This document shows positions 27,365 to 35,475 of a stretch of 64,000 bases of DNA, in pieces (position 1 is the stretch's first letter; each line of letters begins with the position of its first letter). The DNA is from JBBRBB01 sp038206235. Lineage in GTDB: Bacteria; Bacteroidota; Bacteroidia; Chitinophagales; Chitinophagaceae. Where the stretch lies: assembly GCA_038206235.1 (NCBI GenBank), contig JBBRBB010000003.1, forward strand, positions 185,516 through 249,515, in the 5' to 3' direction. The notes under the pieces were generated by a model. It made no database searches. It was not told the origin of the DNA and was given only the letters and a program-made list of their open reading frames with translations. Position numbers and translations under genes: made by a program.

Positions 27365-27420
27365 AAAAACGGTCAGACCCGGGACTGTCTGTTCCGAAAA
27401 ATTCGAAAGTCAGACCGGGT
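27365..27420. repeat. Repeat with CGGTCAGACC and inverted partners
   Basis: ACGGTCAGACCCGGGACTGT is followed by GTCAGACCGGGTTT, with an inner inverted pair TTCGAA-like segment between. It fills the 67-bp gap between the methyltransferase start and the end of sucB and may double as a transcript-end structure for sucB. Confidence 0.45.
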
Positions 27421-27425
27421 TTGGT

Positions 27426-28781
27426 TTATATTTCCAGCAATGTTTTTATCGCATCTTTTCCAAACAATAATAATTCAGGATTCTCTAATAATTCTTTGAC
27501 TCTTACAAGAAAGCTAACACTTTCTCTGCCGTCCACAATTCTATGGTCATAGCTCAAAGCTAAGTACATCATGGGTTTGATAATAATCTGCCCGTTTATT
27601 GCCATTGGTCGTTCCTGAATTTTGTGCATACCAAGAATAGCGCTTTGCGGAAGATTAATAATGGGTGTGCTCATTAAGCTGCCAAACACGCCGCCATTGG
27701 TAATGGTGAACGTGCCGCCCTGCAATTCTTCCATGCTTAATTTATTATCTCTTGCTTTAGTTGCAAGCTCAATTACTTTTTTCTCAATATCAGCCATACT
27801 CAGGCTTTCTACGTTGCGCATTACAGGCACTGTTAATCCGCGGGGTGTGCTCACGGCAATGCTTATATCTGCATAATCATGATAAATTAATTCGTCGCCA
27901 TCTATGTAAGCATTTACCGCCGGCCATTCACTTAATGCAATTGCACAGGTCTTTGCAAAGAAGCTCATAAAGCCGAGATTAACGCCATGCATTTTATTGA
28001 ATGTCTCTTTGTGTTGTTTGCGGATTTCCATAATGCGGCTCATATCCACTTCATTGAAAGTGGTGAGCATAGCAGTAGTGTTCTTTGCTTCAACTAATCT
28101 GCGGCTAATGGTTTTGCGCAGATTGCTCATTTTTTCGCGTCGCTCATTACGTGAAAATAATTGCTGACCATTGAATGATTTTTTTCCGGGATGTGATAAA
28201 GCTTCCATTACATCCTGCTTCATTATTTTGCCGCCCGTACCTGATGGAGTGATTTGTGCAGGGTCAACTTCTTTATCGGCGATGATGGCGGAGGCAACAG
28301 GAGAAGCTTTAAGTTCGTTTATCGTTTCTGGTTTATCGTTTATCGTTTGGGGTTTCTGGTTTCTGGTTTCTTGTTTTTCGTTTGTTGTCTCCGCTTCGTT
28401 CTTTTTCTCGGGTTGCTGAACACTTACTTTTGATTTCTTAATGTTTGTTTCTAATTTCTGATTGTTGACTTCCGACTGCTGACTGCTGACCGCTGACTGC
28501 TGACTGCTGACTGCTGACTGCTGACTACCCACTGCCGACTGCTTCTCCGCTGACTCATCAATATTGGCAAGCACTGAACCTATTTTTAATGTGTCGCCTT
28601 CTTTGGCAATGATTTTTAAAACACCGCTTTGCTCTGCATTTACTTCAAAAGTCGCTTTTTCACTTTCGAGCTCTGCAATTACTTCATCGCGGTCAACATA
28701 GTCGCCATCTTTTTTTGTCCACTTCAACAGTGTTACTTCACTTATGGATTCACCAACCGAGGGAACTTTTATTTCAATCAT
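27426..28781 (-). CDS. sucB: Dihydrolipoamide succinyltransferase, E2 of 2-oxoglutarate dehydrogenase
   Basis: SucB is the E2 core that moves the succinyl group from lipoate to CoA. It has 451 residues. The lipoyl domain has ELESEKATFEV with the lipoyl-lysine at about 44, the E3-binding domain is ASPVASAIIADKEVDPAQIT (about 155-190), and the catalytic domain ends with SYDHRIVDGRE holding the active His and Asp. The linker between the lipoyl and E3-binding domains (about 78-150) is made of repeat DNA, giving QSAVSSQQSAVSSQQS and QETRNQKPQTIND. Linkers there are flexible, so the insertion is likely tolerated. SucA lies upstream on the same strand. Confidence 0.95.
   Translation of the reverse strand: MIEIKVPSVGESISEVTLLKWTKKDGDYVDRDEVIAELESEKATFEVNAEQSGVLKIIAKEGDTLKIGSVLANIDESAEKQSAVGSQQSAVSSQQSAVSSQQSEVNNQKLETNIKKSKVSVQQPEKKNEAETTNEKQETRNQKPQTINDKPETINELKASPVASAIIADKEVDPAQITPSGTGGKIMKQDVMEALSHPGKKSFNGQQLFSRNERREKMSNLRKTISRRLVEAKNTTAMLTTFNEVDMSRIMEIRKQHKETFNKMHGVNLGFMSFFAKTCAIALSEWPAVNAYIDGDELIYHDYADISIAVSTPRGLTVPVMRNVESLSMADIEKKVIELATKARDNKLSMEELQGGTFTITNGGVFGSLMSTPIINLPQSAILGMHKIQERPMAINGQIIIKPMMYLALSYDHRIVDGRESVSFLVRVKELLENPELLLFGKDAIKTLLEI
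28310..28545. repeat. Direct-repeat tracts inside the sucB linker
   Basis: Two tracts are seen: variants of ctgactgctgactgctgac (28465-28545) and of tttatcgtttctggtttat (28315-28385). Together they encode most of the lipoyl-to-E3-binding linker of SucB. The same two motif classes occur in intergenic DNA at 45060-45230 and 48555-48585. Confidence 0.85.
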
Positions 28782-29170
28782 TTTCGGGAGTATTTTTTAA
28801 AATGTCTTCAATTATGAAAATAAATTTTTCAGCGCTGTTCAAATATTCCTGCGTACGGTTAAAATCAATTTGAAAAAAATCTTCATAATCTGCTTCAAAT
28901 CTTTTGGCAAACATAGTAGAATAAAAATCTTCCTCTTTTTTTCTATTAAACCTGTTAGAATAAATTCTTTGTTGAAGAGCAATTTTACACCACGATGTGT
29001 TTTTGGATAAAGCTTTTTTGTATATAGCAAGCAGAGACTACGTAAAAAACTGCATAATATATTCTATTGATAGCATCTGCATACGCACCCTCTTTCAAAA
29101 TGCTTTTAGCAATTTGCAGTGCCTGCCTTGCTCTTTCTAATTTATATTGAACGAATTCGTTTCTTGTCAT
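28774..29170 (-). pseudogene. HEPN-domain protein, frameshifted
   Basis: From ATG 29170 the minus strand encodes MTRNEFVQYKLERARQALQI and ADAINRIYYAVFYVVSACYI, which is the HEPN N-terminal half. The frame then fails. The next frame supplies PKTHRGVKLLFNKEFILTG and a third supplies FYSTMFAKRFEADYEDFF and SAEKFIFIIEDILKN. The pieces fit one protein of about 132 residues, the usual HEPN length, so at least two frameshifts have occurred. Its last codons overlap the start of sucB. It is the partner of the MNT gene just upstream. HEPN proteins of such pairs are usually the RNase toxin. Confidence 0.8.
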
Positions 29171-29197
29171 GAAATAACTATTCCTTCCTCTTCAATA

Positions 29198-29521
29198 TTA
29201 TAAAGGAGTTATTGCGTAATCATCTTCCCAAACTTTTTTATTATGAAAAAGTGTAAACACCAAATCAAAAGTTACATATTCAATTTCATTTAAAATATAT
29301 TTTCTAAGTTTCTCTTTTATTTCGCTTCCTTCGGGTTGTTCACTTAAAATTAAAAAGTCCCAATCACTCTCTTCATCCCAATCACCACGGGCACGGCTGC
29401 CAAATAAAATAATTTCAGCATTTGCATCGTAGCGATGAACAATTTCTTTTACTTTTTGCACAACAAAGCTCTCTTCAATTTCTTTTAAAGAAGTGTTGCT
29501 GTATGAGGCGGCTAAGTTCAT
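29198..29521 (-). CDS. MNT-type minimal nucleotidyltransferase (antitoxin of an MNT-HEPN pair)
   Basis: A 107-residue protein with the nucleotidyltransferase signature ILFGSRARGDWDEESDWDFL (about 39-58): GSxxRG followed by the metal-binding SDxD pair. Such stand-alone domains pair with HEPN proteins; characterised examples inactivate the HEPN toxin by adding AMP. The gene is intact, while the HEPN partner downstream is frameshifted. It lies between sucA and sucB, next to a tRNA-Cys gene, and is clearly not part of the TCA-cycle function. Confidence 0.88.
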   Translation of the reverse strand: MNLAASYSNTSLKEIEESFVVQKVKEIVHRYDANAEIILFGSRARGDWDEESDWDFLILSEQPEGSEIKEKLRKYILNEIEYVTFDLVFTLFHNKKVWEDDYAITPL

Positions 29522-29765
29522 TGTAACTTTACTAATTCATGTATAAATTTATAGGGTATAAGTGAATTGGCGTTAATGCAGGCAAAAGTATTACAGCAAA
29601 ATGAACTTTTATTTCAATCATTTTAAGATAAATATTTTAATTTTGGTTTCTATGGTTACTGCAAAAATATATTTTAGATTATTCTACTGTTCCGGTTATG
29701 GTTGTTGTTGTTGTTAACTATTGCATCTTCGGCTTCAATTTCTTTTTTCCTTTTAAATAATCCAA

Positions 29766-29836
29766 GAACGGTATGCTCATTGGATGGGCGTTGGTCTGCA
29801 AAACCAAAGTAGTCAGTTCGATTCTGACACCGTTCT
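29766..29836 (+). tRNA. tRNA-Cys (anticodon GCA)
   Basis: A complete cloverleaf can be drawn. Acceptor GAACGGT pairs with ACCGTTC, D-stem GCTC pairs with GGGC around ATTGGAT, anticodon stem TTGGT/ACCAA encloses CTGCAAA (anticodon GCA), and T-stem GTCAG/CTGAC encloses TTCGATT. The discriminator base is U, as expected for tRNA-Cys, and no CCA is encoded. The one oddity is A rather than U at position 8. It lies on the opposite strand to the suc genes. Confidence 0.88.
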
Positions 29837-29875
29837 CTGCTCATTTGCACATTTTCATTTTTGCACATCCGCACA

Positions 29876-32644
29876 TTAAATACTAAACGCTGTTTCAATA
29901 ATTTCATCCTGCTCCTGCTTATGAATTTTTGCATAGCCTGTAGCCGTTGCTGCACAAGGGTTTCGGCTTATGATGCCAAAATTTATACTCTTTAAATTCA
30001 TCATAAGGAATGAAGCGGCGCCCATGTTCAACGGCTCTTCCTGCGCCCAGAACCAAATGGCTTTATTATATTTTTTATTTAGCTCTTCCAATTGTTTTAG
30101 TGGCAATGGATAAATCTGTTCTAAACGAATGATGGCTATATCTTTCCGGTTTTCTTTTTGTTGCTTTTCTGCAAGCTCATAATACAATTTGCCACTGCAG
30201 AATAAAACTTTTTTTACCTCATCTGCATTAGTAACAAATGTGTCATCTATTACTTCTTTGAAAGAACCATTTGTGAAATCATTAATGTGGCTGTATGTAC
30301 CTGCATAGCGCAGATATGCCTTTGGCGAAAAATCAATCAATGGTTTTCTGAAAGGCCACGCCAACTGCCTGCGCAAGGCATGAAAGAAATTCGCTGCTGT
30401 CGTAATGTTTGTTACAACCATATTTAGTTCAGCGCACATTTGCAAAAATCTTTCCATGCGGCCACTGCTGTGTTCGGGTCCTTGTCCTTCATAACCATGC
30501 GGCAGCAACATCACAATTCCATTCATCCTGTTCCATTTTTGTTCACCTGCAGAAATAAACTGGTCAATCATTGTTTGTGTGCCATTAGCAAAATCTCCGA
30601 ACTGCGCTTCCCACAACACAAGTGCATTTGGATTTGCCATTGCATATCCATATTCAAAACCAAGCACACCATATTCGCTCAACAGAGAATTATAAATTCT
30701 GAATTCTCCTGTTGCGCCTTCAAGATTACTCAAACGATTATACGATTCATCTGTTTTTTCATCTCTTAAAACAGCATGGCGATGAGAGAATGTGCCGCGC
30801 TGCACATCCTGCCCGCTCATGCGAACATCTTTGCCTTCGAGCAATAAGCTTCCATACGCCATTAATTCTGCTGTTGCCCAGTCAATTTTATTTTCAGCTT
30901 TAAAGAGCTTTACTTTATCCTGCAATATTTTTTCAACCTTTTTTATGGGAGTAAAATTTGCAGGCCATATCATTAATGTATTGAAGATTTTTTTTATGTC
31001 AGCTTCTGCAATTCCTGTTGCCGGAGATTTATCAAAATCTTCAGGAGTGGCTTTGCGCAGGCTTTTCCACCACAGTTCAGGCTGCTGATAAGTATAAGGC
31101 AATGGATGTTGTTTTACTTCATCGAGCCGCTCCTGTAAATCTGCCCAGAATTTTTTCTCCATTTCCTTTGCAAGTTCCTGCGCATCGGGTTCGCCGTTAT
31201 TTAAAAGATAATTGGTATATACTTCCCGTGGATTTGGATGCTTATCAATCAGCGCATACAAATGCGGCTGTGTGAATTTAGGGTCATCGCCTTCATTATG
31301 TCCATGCCTGCGATAGCAAACCATATCAATAAAAATATCAGTATTAAATTTTTGACGATAGCGAATAGCAATCTCTGCACACTTTACAACCGCTTCAGGA
31401 TCGTCTCCGTTTACATGCATTACAGGCGACTGCACAGCCGCTGCTAATGATGTGCAGTAGTCTGAACTTCGTGCATCATCAAAATCGGTTGTGAAACCAA
31501 TCTGATTGTTGATAACAAAATGAATTGTTCCGCCGGTAAAATATCCTTTCAAATCGCTCATCTGTAAAACCTCGTACACAATTCCCTGCCCGGCAACAGA
31601 AGCATCGCCATGAATTAATATGGGAAGAATTTTATCGTAATCGCTGTTATACAAAATATCAGCCTTTGCTCTTGAAAAGCCTACCACCACAGGGTCAACG
31701 GCTTCAAGATGCGAAGGATTCGGCATTAATTTAAGATGCACATTTTTGCCACTCATGGTTTGCACATCACTTCCAAAACCTAAATGATATTTTACATCAC
31801 CAGTGCCCATTGTTTGGTCTAATTTCGCTGTGCCTTCAAATTCGCTGAATATTTGCTGGTATGTTTTTCCCATAATATTTGCAAGTATATTCAGCCTGCC
31901 GCGATGTGCCATGCCAATCACTACCTCCTGTACATCATTGTCTGTTGCTGTGTTGATGATTGCGTCGAGTGCAGCAATGGTTGTTTCGCCACCCTCTAAA
32001 GAAAATCTTTTTTGACCTACATATTTTGTGTGAAGAAATTTTTCAAACATTACTCCCTGGTTCAGCTTTTCAAGAACTCTTTTTCTTTTTTCAATTGATA
32101 ACGGAGCTGAAAAATTATTTTCTATTTCTGAAGTCAACCATCCCACTTTATCCTGATCGCTGATGTATTTGAATTCAATACCTACATGTGCAGCATAACA
32201 AGTTTGCAGCTTTGATATGATGTTGCGCAGCGTAGTGGTTCCAAGCCCGATGAAATTTCCTGCATAAAAATTTTTATCAAGGTCTTCTTCGGTGAACTTG
32301 AAAAACTCAATATTTAAATTAGCACCGCGGTCTTTGCGCTTACGAATAGGATTTGTTTTGGCAATAAGATGTCCTTTGTTACGATAACCTAAAATCAAAC
32401 GGTAGGCATTTATTTCCCTCATCCAGTCAACAGGGAGAGCTTCTTTCGCTTCAGTTTTAATTTCTTCTGCAGCAGCAATGCCATTTCCTTTGCCATTAGG
32501 TTTTGCATAAGAGATGGCAAAGTCAAATCCTTCAAAAAATTTTTTTAGCTCAGGCTCTACATTGGCAGGATTTTTTGTGTACTCCTGATATAAATTTTCA
32601 ATGTATGCCGGATGAGAATTAGTGATGTATGTGAAGTCTTTCAT
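29876..32644 (-). CDS. sucA: 2-oxoglutarate dehydrogenase E1 component
   Basis: The thiamine-diphosphate-dependent decarboxylase of the 2-oxoglutarate dehydrogenase complex. It has 922 residues, which is the usual length. Clear motifs are ELKKFFEGFDF near the N-terminus, GMAHRGRLNILANI and GTGDVKYHLGFG, HGDASVAGQG, the cofactor segment RRHGHNEGDDP and the E1-type C-terminal half (WEAQFGDFANGTQTMIDQF, LLPHGYEGQGPEHSSGRMER). It is followed on the same strand by MNT, broken HEPN and sucB. In most relatives sucA and sucB are adjacent, so the MNT-HEPN pair looks inserted. Confidence 0.96.
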   Translation of the reverse strand: MKDFTYITNSHPAYIENLYQEYTKNPANVEPELKKFFEGFDFAISYAKPNGKGNGIAAAEEIKTEAKEALPVDWMREINAYRLILGYRNKGHLIAKTNPIRKRKDRGANLNIEFFKFTEEDLDKNFYAGNFIGLGTTTLRNIISKLQTCYAAHVGIEFKYISDQDKVGWLTSEIENNFSAPLSIEKRKRVLEKLNQGVMFEKFLHTKYVGQKRFSLEGGETTIAALDAIINTATDNDVQEVVIGMAHRGRLNILANIMGKTYQQIFSEFEGTAKLDQTMGTGDVKYHLGFGSDVQTMSGKNVHLKLMPNPSHLEAVDPVVVGFSRAKADILYNSDYDKILPILIHGDASVAGQGIVYEVLQMSDLKGYFTGGTIHFVINNQIGFTTDFDDARSSDYCTSLAAAVQSPVMHVNGDDPEAVVKCAEIAIRYRQKFNTDIFIDMVCYRRHGHNEGDDPKFTQPHLYALIDKHPNPREVYTNYLLNNGEPDAQELAKEMEKKFWADLQERLDEVKQHPLPYTYQQPELWWKSLRKATPEDFDKSPATGIAEADIKKIFNTLMIWPANFTPIKKVEKILQDKVKLFKAENKIDWATAELMAYGSLLLEGKDVRMSGQDVQRGTFSHRHAVLRDEKTDESYNRLSNLEGATGEFRIYNSLLSEYGVLGFEYGYAMANPNALVLWEAQFGDFANGTQTMIDQFISAGEQKWNRMNGIVMLLPHGYEGQGPEHSSGRMERFLQMCAELNMVVTNITTAANFFHALRRQLAWPFRKPLIDFSPKAYLRYAGTYSHINDFTNGSFKEVIDDTFVTNADEVKKVLFCSGKLYYELAEKQQKENRKDIAIIRLEQIYPLPLKQLEELNKKYNKAIWFWAQEEPLNMGAASFLMMNLKSINFGIISRNPCAATATGYAKIHKQEQDEIIETAFSI

Positions 32645-32783
32645 GTAAGAATAAATTGTTTAATATAATACAAATATCGGTTATTTTGATGCCACAATAC
32701 TGGAATTAGATTAGGAGTTATTTCACCCGAAAAACCTTATAAAGGTTGGAACTTAAAATTTTTACTTTCTGCGGTGAGACCCT

Positions 32784-32791
32784 TACCTTTG
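32784..32791 (+). promoter_or_regulatory. Putative -7 box of rpsT
   Basis: TACCTTTG is a perfect TAnnTTTG match 18 bp before the rpsT ATG at 32810. T-rich sequence about 20 bp upstream could provide the -33 contact. Confidence 0.6.
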
Positions 32792-32809
32792 CCGCCTTAA
32801 AATAATTTC

Positions 32810-33064
32810 ATGGCAAATCATAAAGCTACAAAGAAAGATATGCGGCAGGCGGCAAAGCGCAGGGAAAGAAATAAATATTATGGCAAAACAACGCGTAATG
32901 CCATTCGTGATTTAAAAGTTGAAAAGGATGAAAAGATTTATAAAGAGCAATTACCATCCGTAGAATCTATGATAGATAAGTTGGCAAAGCGCAGAATAAT
33001 ACATAAGAATAAAGCCGCTAATCTTAAAAGAAAGCTTGCTAAAAAAGCTGCAGTTATTGTATAA
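32810..33064 (+). CDS. rpsT: 30S ribosomal protein S20
   Basis: A typical 84-residue, very basic S20 (MANHKATKKDMRQAAKRRER ... HKNKAANLKRKLAKKAA). It binds 16S rRNA early in 30S assembly. It is a single-gene transcription unit with its own promoter-like box and a terminator-like hairpin after it. Confidence 0.97.
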   Translation: MANHKATKKDMRQAAKRRERNKYYGKTTRNAIRDLKVEKDEKIYKEQLPSVESMIDKLAKRRIIHKNKAANLKRKLAKKAAVIV

Positions 33065-33093
33065 TATTTTTTACAGTGATAAGGAATAAATTT

Positions 33094-33118
33094 CCCGTAA
33101 GTAATTGCGGGATTTTTT
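33094..33118 (+). terminator. Intrinsic terminator of rpsT
   Basis: CCCGTAA and TTGCGGG form a stem with one mismatch and a short loop, followed by ATTTTTT, about 30 bp after the rpsT stop. Confidence 0.75.
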
Positions 33119-33277
33119 ATTTATAACTCCTAAATAAACACGCTTCAAAAAGAATAATTGTTTTCTCCTTTGTCAGTCTTTAAGACAATTCCAACAATTT
33201 TTCATAACGTGCTGGTATGATTTTTTTATACCTCTTTTTTGTTAGAAGTAATTGTTCTCACCCACAAATTTATTTTT

Positions 33278-35350
33278 ATGAAAATCAAATTTACTTTTCT
33301 CTTTTTAGCATCGCTATTTGTGTTTTCTGTCTACTCTCAAACAAGATACTTAAAAGGCAGTCTGCAGGGCGGTCAGGAAGTGCCCCCAAATTCATCTTCC
33401 GGATTAGGAACCGTAATCGTTAAATACGATACGGTTACTAATCAATTGCAGCTTTGGGGAGATTATCAAAATCTTACCTCATCGATTTCCGCTGCACACA
33501 TACACCAAGCACCTGTAGGTGTAAGTGGGCCAATAATAGTACCCCTTACTATTACCGGTGATTCAACAGGCACAATAAGCGGCACAGGTGTATTAACTGA
33601 CGCTCAGGAAATTGAACTGCTCGCAGGCAACATGTATGTGAATGTTCATAGTGATAGCTTTCCCGCCGGTGAATTAAGGGCACAGCTTACCACAGCCACA
33701 GATAATCAGGCCGAACTTTTTAGCGGCAATTTGCAGGGAGCACAGGAAGTACCACCCGATAGTTCTTCAGCAACCGGTGCGGTAACCGTATTGCTGGATA
33801 AAGGAACGGATAGTGTTTTTCTCACCGGCAATTTTAAGGGATTAACGAGTGATGTGGTTGCTGCACATATTCACAGAGGCAGAGCAGGCGTAAGCGGGCC
33901 GGTGATAGTGCCATTATTTTTCAGTGGTGACATCTCCGGAACAATTACAGGCACAGGACTTTTATCTGCTTCTGATGTGAGTGCAATGGACAGCGGTCAC
34001 ACCTATGTAAATGTTCATACCACACTGTTTCCTGCGGGTGAAATAAGAGCTCAATTATTTATAAAACAGCAATTATTATTTTTTAAAGGAACGCTGCAGG
34101 GCAGCCAGGAGGTACCGCCTAATTCTTCCTCCGCACATGGAATTGTAATCTTGAAATATGATACAGCTACAAATGTTTTAGAGCTTTGGGGAGATTATCA
34201 AAATCTTTCTGCCGGCATTACTGCCGCACATATACATCAGGCGCCGCCGGGAGTAAGTGGCTCTGTTATTGTGCCGCTCAATTTTGCAGGTGATTCTACT
34301 GGCAGCTTAACAGGCTCAGGTACATTTACTGATGCGCAGGAGGTGGATTTGATTGCAGGTAATATGTATGTAAATGTACACAGCACTACCTATCCCGCAG
34401 GAGAAATAAGAGCGCAACTATCTGTTGCGACTCCGGGGCAATCAGATCTTTTATCAGGGAATTTGGAAGAGGCACAGGAAGTGCCGCCTACAGGATCCAC
34501 TGCAATCGGTAGTGTGAAAGCATTGCTCGATAAAGGAACAGATTCTGTTTTTGTTACCGGCAACTACTTTGGATTAAGCGATACACCAACAGCCGCTCAT
34601 ATTCACAGAGCCCCCGTTGGCGTAGCCGGACCTGTAATAGTTCCCCTTAATGCAAGAGGCAGTGATACAGGAGCTGTGAGCGGAGCAGGTCTTTTAGTCG
34701 CTTCTGATGTTATGGAAATGGTCAATGGAAATACTTACGTGAATGTTCATAGCAGCTTATTTCCTGCAGGTGAAATTAGAGGCCAGTTGGGTGATATTGT
34801 ATTACCTGTAAAGCTTCTCTATTTCAATGGATACAAAGATCAAAACAGAGTAACCCTTCTTTGGGCATCGGCACAGGAGATAAACTTTAGCCACTATGAA
34901 ATTGAACAACAAAACCCCGTTTCTAAACAATGGGTAAAAAAAGCAACAATTGCGGGTACAAATAATGAATCCGGTTCTCAATACAGGTATAGTGATTTGC
35001 CCGCTACCTATAAAAACGATTATGTTTTTTACAGGCTGAAGATGGTTGATAAAGATGGCAGGTTTTCTTATTCGCCTGTAATACGTATCAATTACAACCA
35101 GGTAAAGGCTGAATTGCTCATACGTCCTAACCCTGTTAGGAATGGTGAACTGCAATTCACTATTACAGGTTTATCAACCGATAGAAAAATATATTTTGTA
35201 ATAGCAGATTATAATGGACGTGAAGGTATATCTGGTTTGGCGTCTTCTTTAAGCAATAACACAATAAATGTAAGCAGTCTGGCTCCGGGAATGTATAAGC
35301 TTATAGTGAAATTTGATAATATTATTTTGCAGCAAAGTTTTATTAAATAA
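33278..35350 (+). CDS. Secreted protein with four CHRD domains and T9SS tail
   Basis: A 690-residue exported protein. I start it at ATG 33278 because MKIKFTFLFLASLFVFSVYS is a good signal peptide; an upstream TTG at 33239 adds 13 residues. Four CHRD domains follow (about 22-145, 150-270, 275-395, 400-520), each with QEVPP, AAHIHxAxxGVxG and TYVNVHSxxFPAGEIRxQL. Domains 1 and 3 are closest to each other, and so are 2 and 4, pointing to duplication of a two-domain unit. The C-terminus has a fibronectin-like region (VTLLWASAQEINFSHYEI) and a T9SS sorting domain (RPNPVRNGELQF ... LAPGMYKLIVKF). Function not known. Confidence 0.9.
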   Translation: MKIKFTFLFLASLFVFSVYSQTRYLKGSLQGGQEVPPNSSSGLGTVIVKYDTVTNQLQLWGDYQNLTSSISAAHIHQAPVGVSGPIIVPLTITGDSTGTISGTGVLTDAQEIELLAGNMYVNVHSDSFPAGELRAQLTTATDNQAELFSGNLQGAQEVPPDSSSATGAVTVLLDKGTDSVFLTGNFKGLTSDVVAAHIHRGRAGVSGPVIVPLFFSGDISGTITGTGLLSASDVSAMDSGHTYVNVHTTLFPAGEIRAQLFIKQQLLFFKGTLQGSQEVPPNSSSAHGIVILKYDTATNVLELWGDYQNLSAGITAAHIHQAPPGVSGSVIVPLNFAGDSTGSLTGSGTFTDAQEVDLIAGNMYVNVHSTTYPAGEIRAQLSVATPGQSDLLSGNLEEAQEVPPTGSTAIGSVKALLDKGTDSVFVTGNYFGLSDTPTAAHIHRAPVGVAGPVIVPLNARGSDTGAVSGAGLLVASDVMEMVNGNTYVNVHSSLFPAGEIRGQLGDIVLPVKLLYFNGYKDQNRVTLLWASAQEINFSHYEIEQQNPVSKQWVKKATIAGTNNESGSQYRYSDLPATYKNDYVFYRLKMVDKDGRFSYSPVIRINYNQVKAELLIRPNPVRNGELQFTITGLSTDRKIYFVIADYNGREGISGLASSLSNNTINVSSLAPGMYKLIVKFDNIILQQSFIK

Positions 35351-35373
35351 AAAAAAGGTATGAGTGAATGTAT

Positions 35374-35402
35374 AGCCCTTGTTTAGAACAGGGGCTTTTT
35401 TT
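35374..35402 (+). terminator. Intrinsic terminator of the CHRD gene
   Basis: AGCCCTTGT and ACAGGGGCT form a 9-bp stem (one G-T pair) with a 5-nt loop followed by seven T residues. Confidence 0.85.
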
Positions 35403-35475
35403 AGGCTGCCATTCATCAAGCCACTTTTGTTATGTTTTAATTACGCTGTAATTTCATTTTTATGAAATCAGTGCA

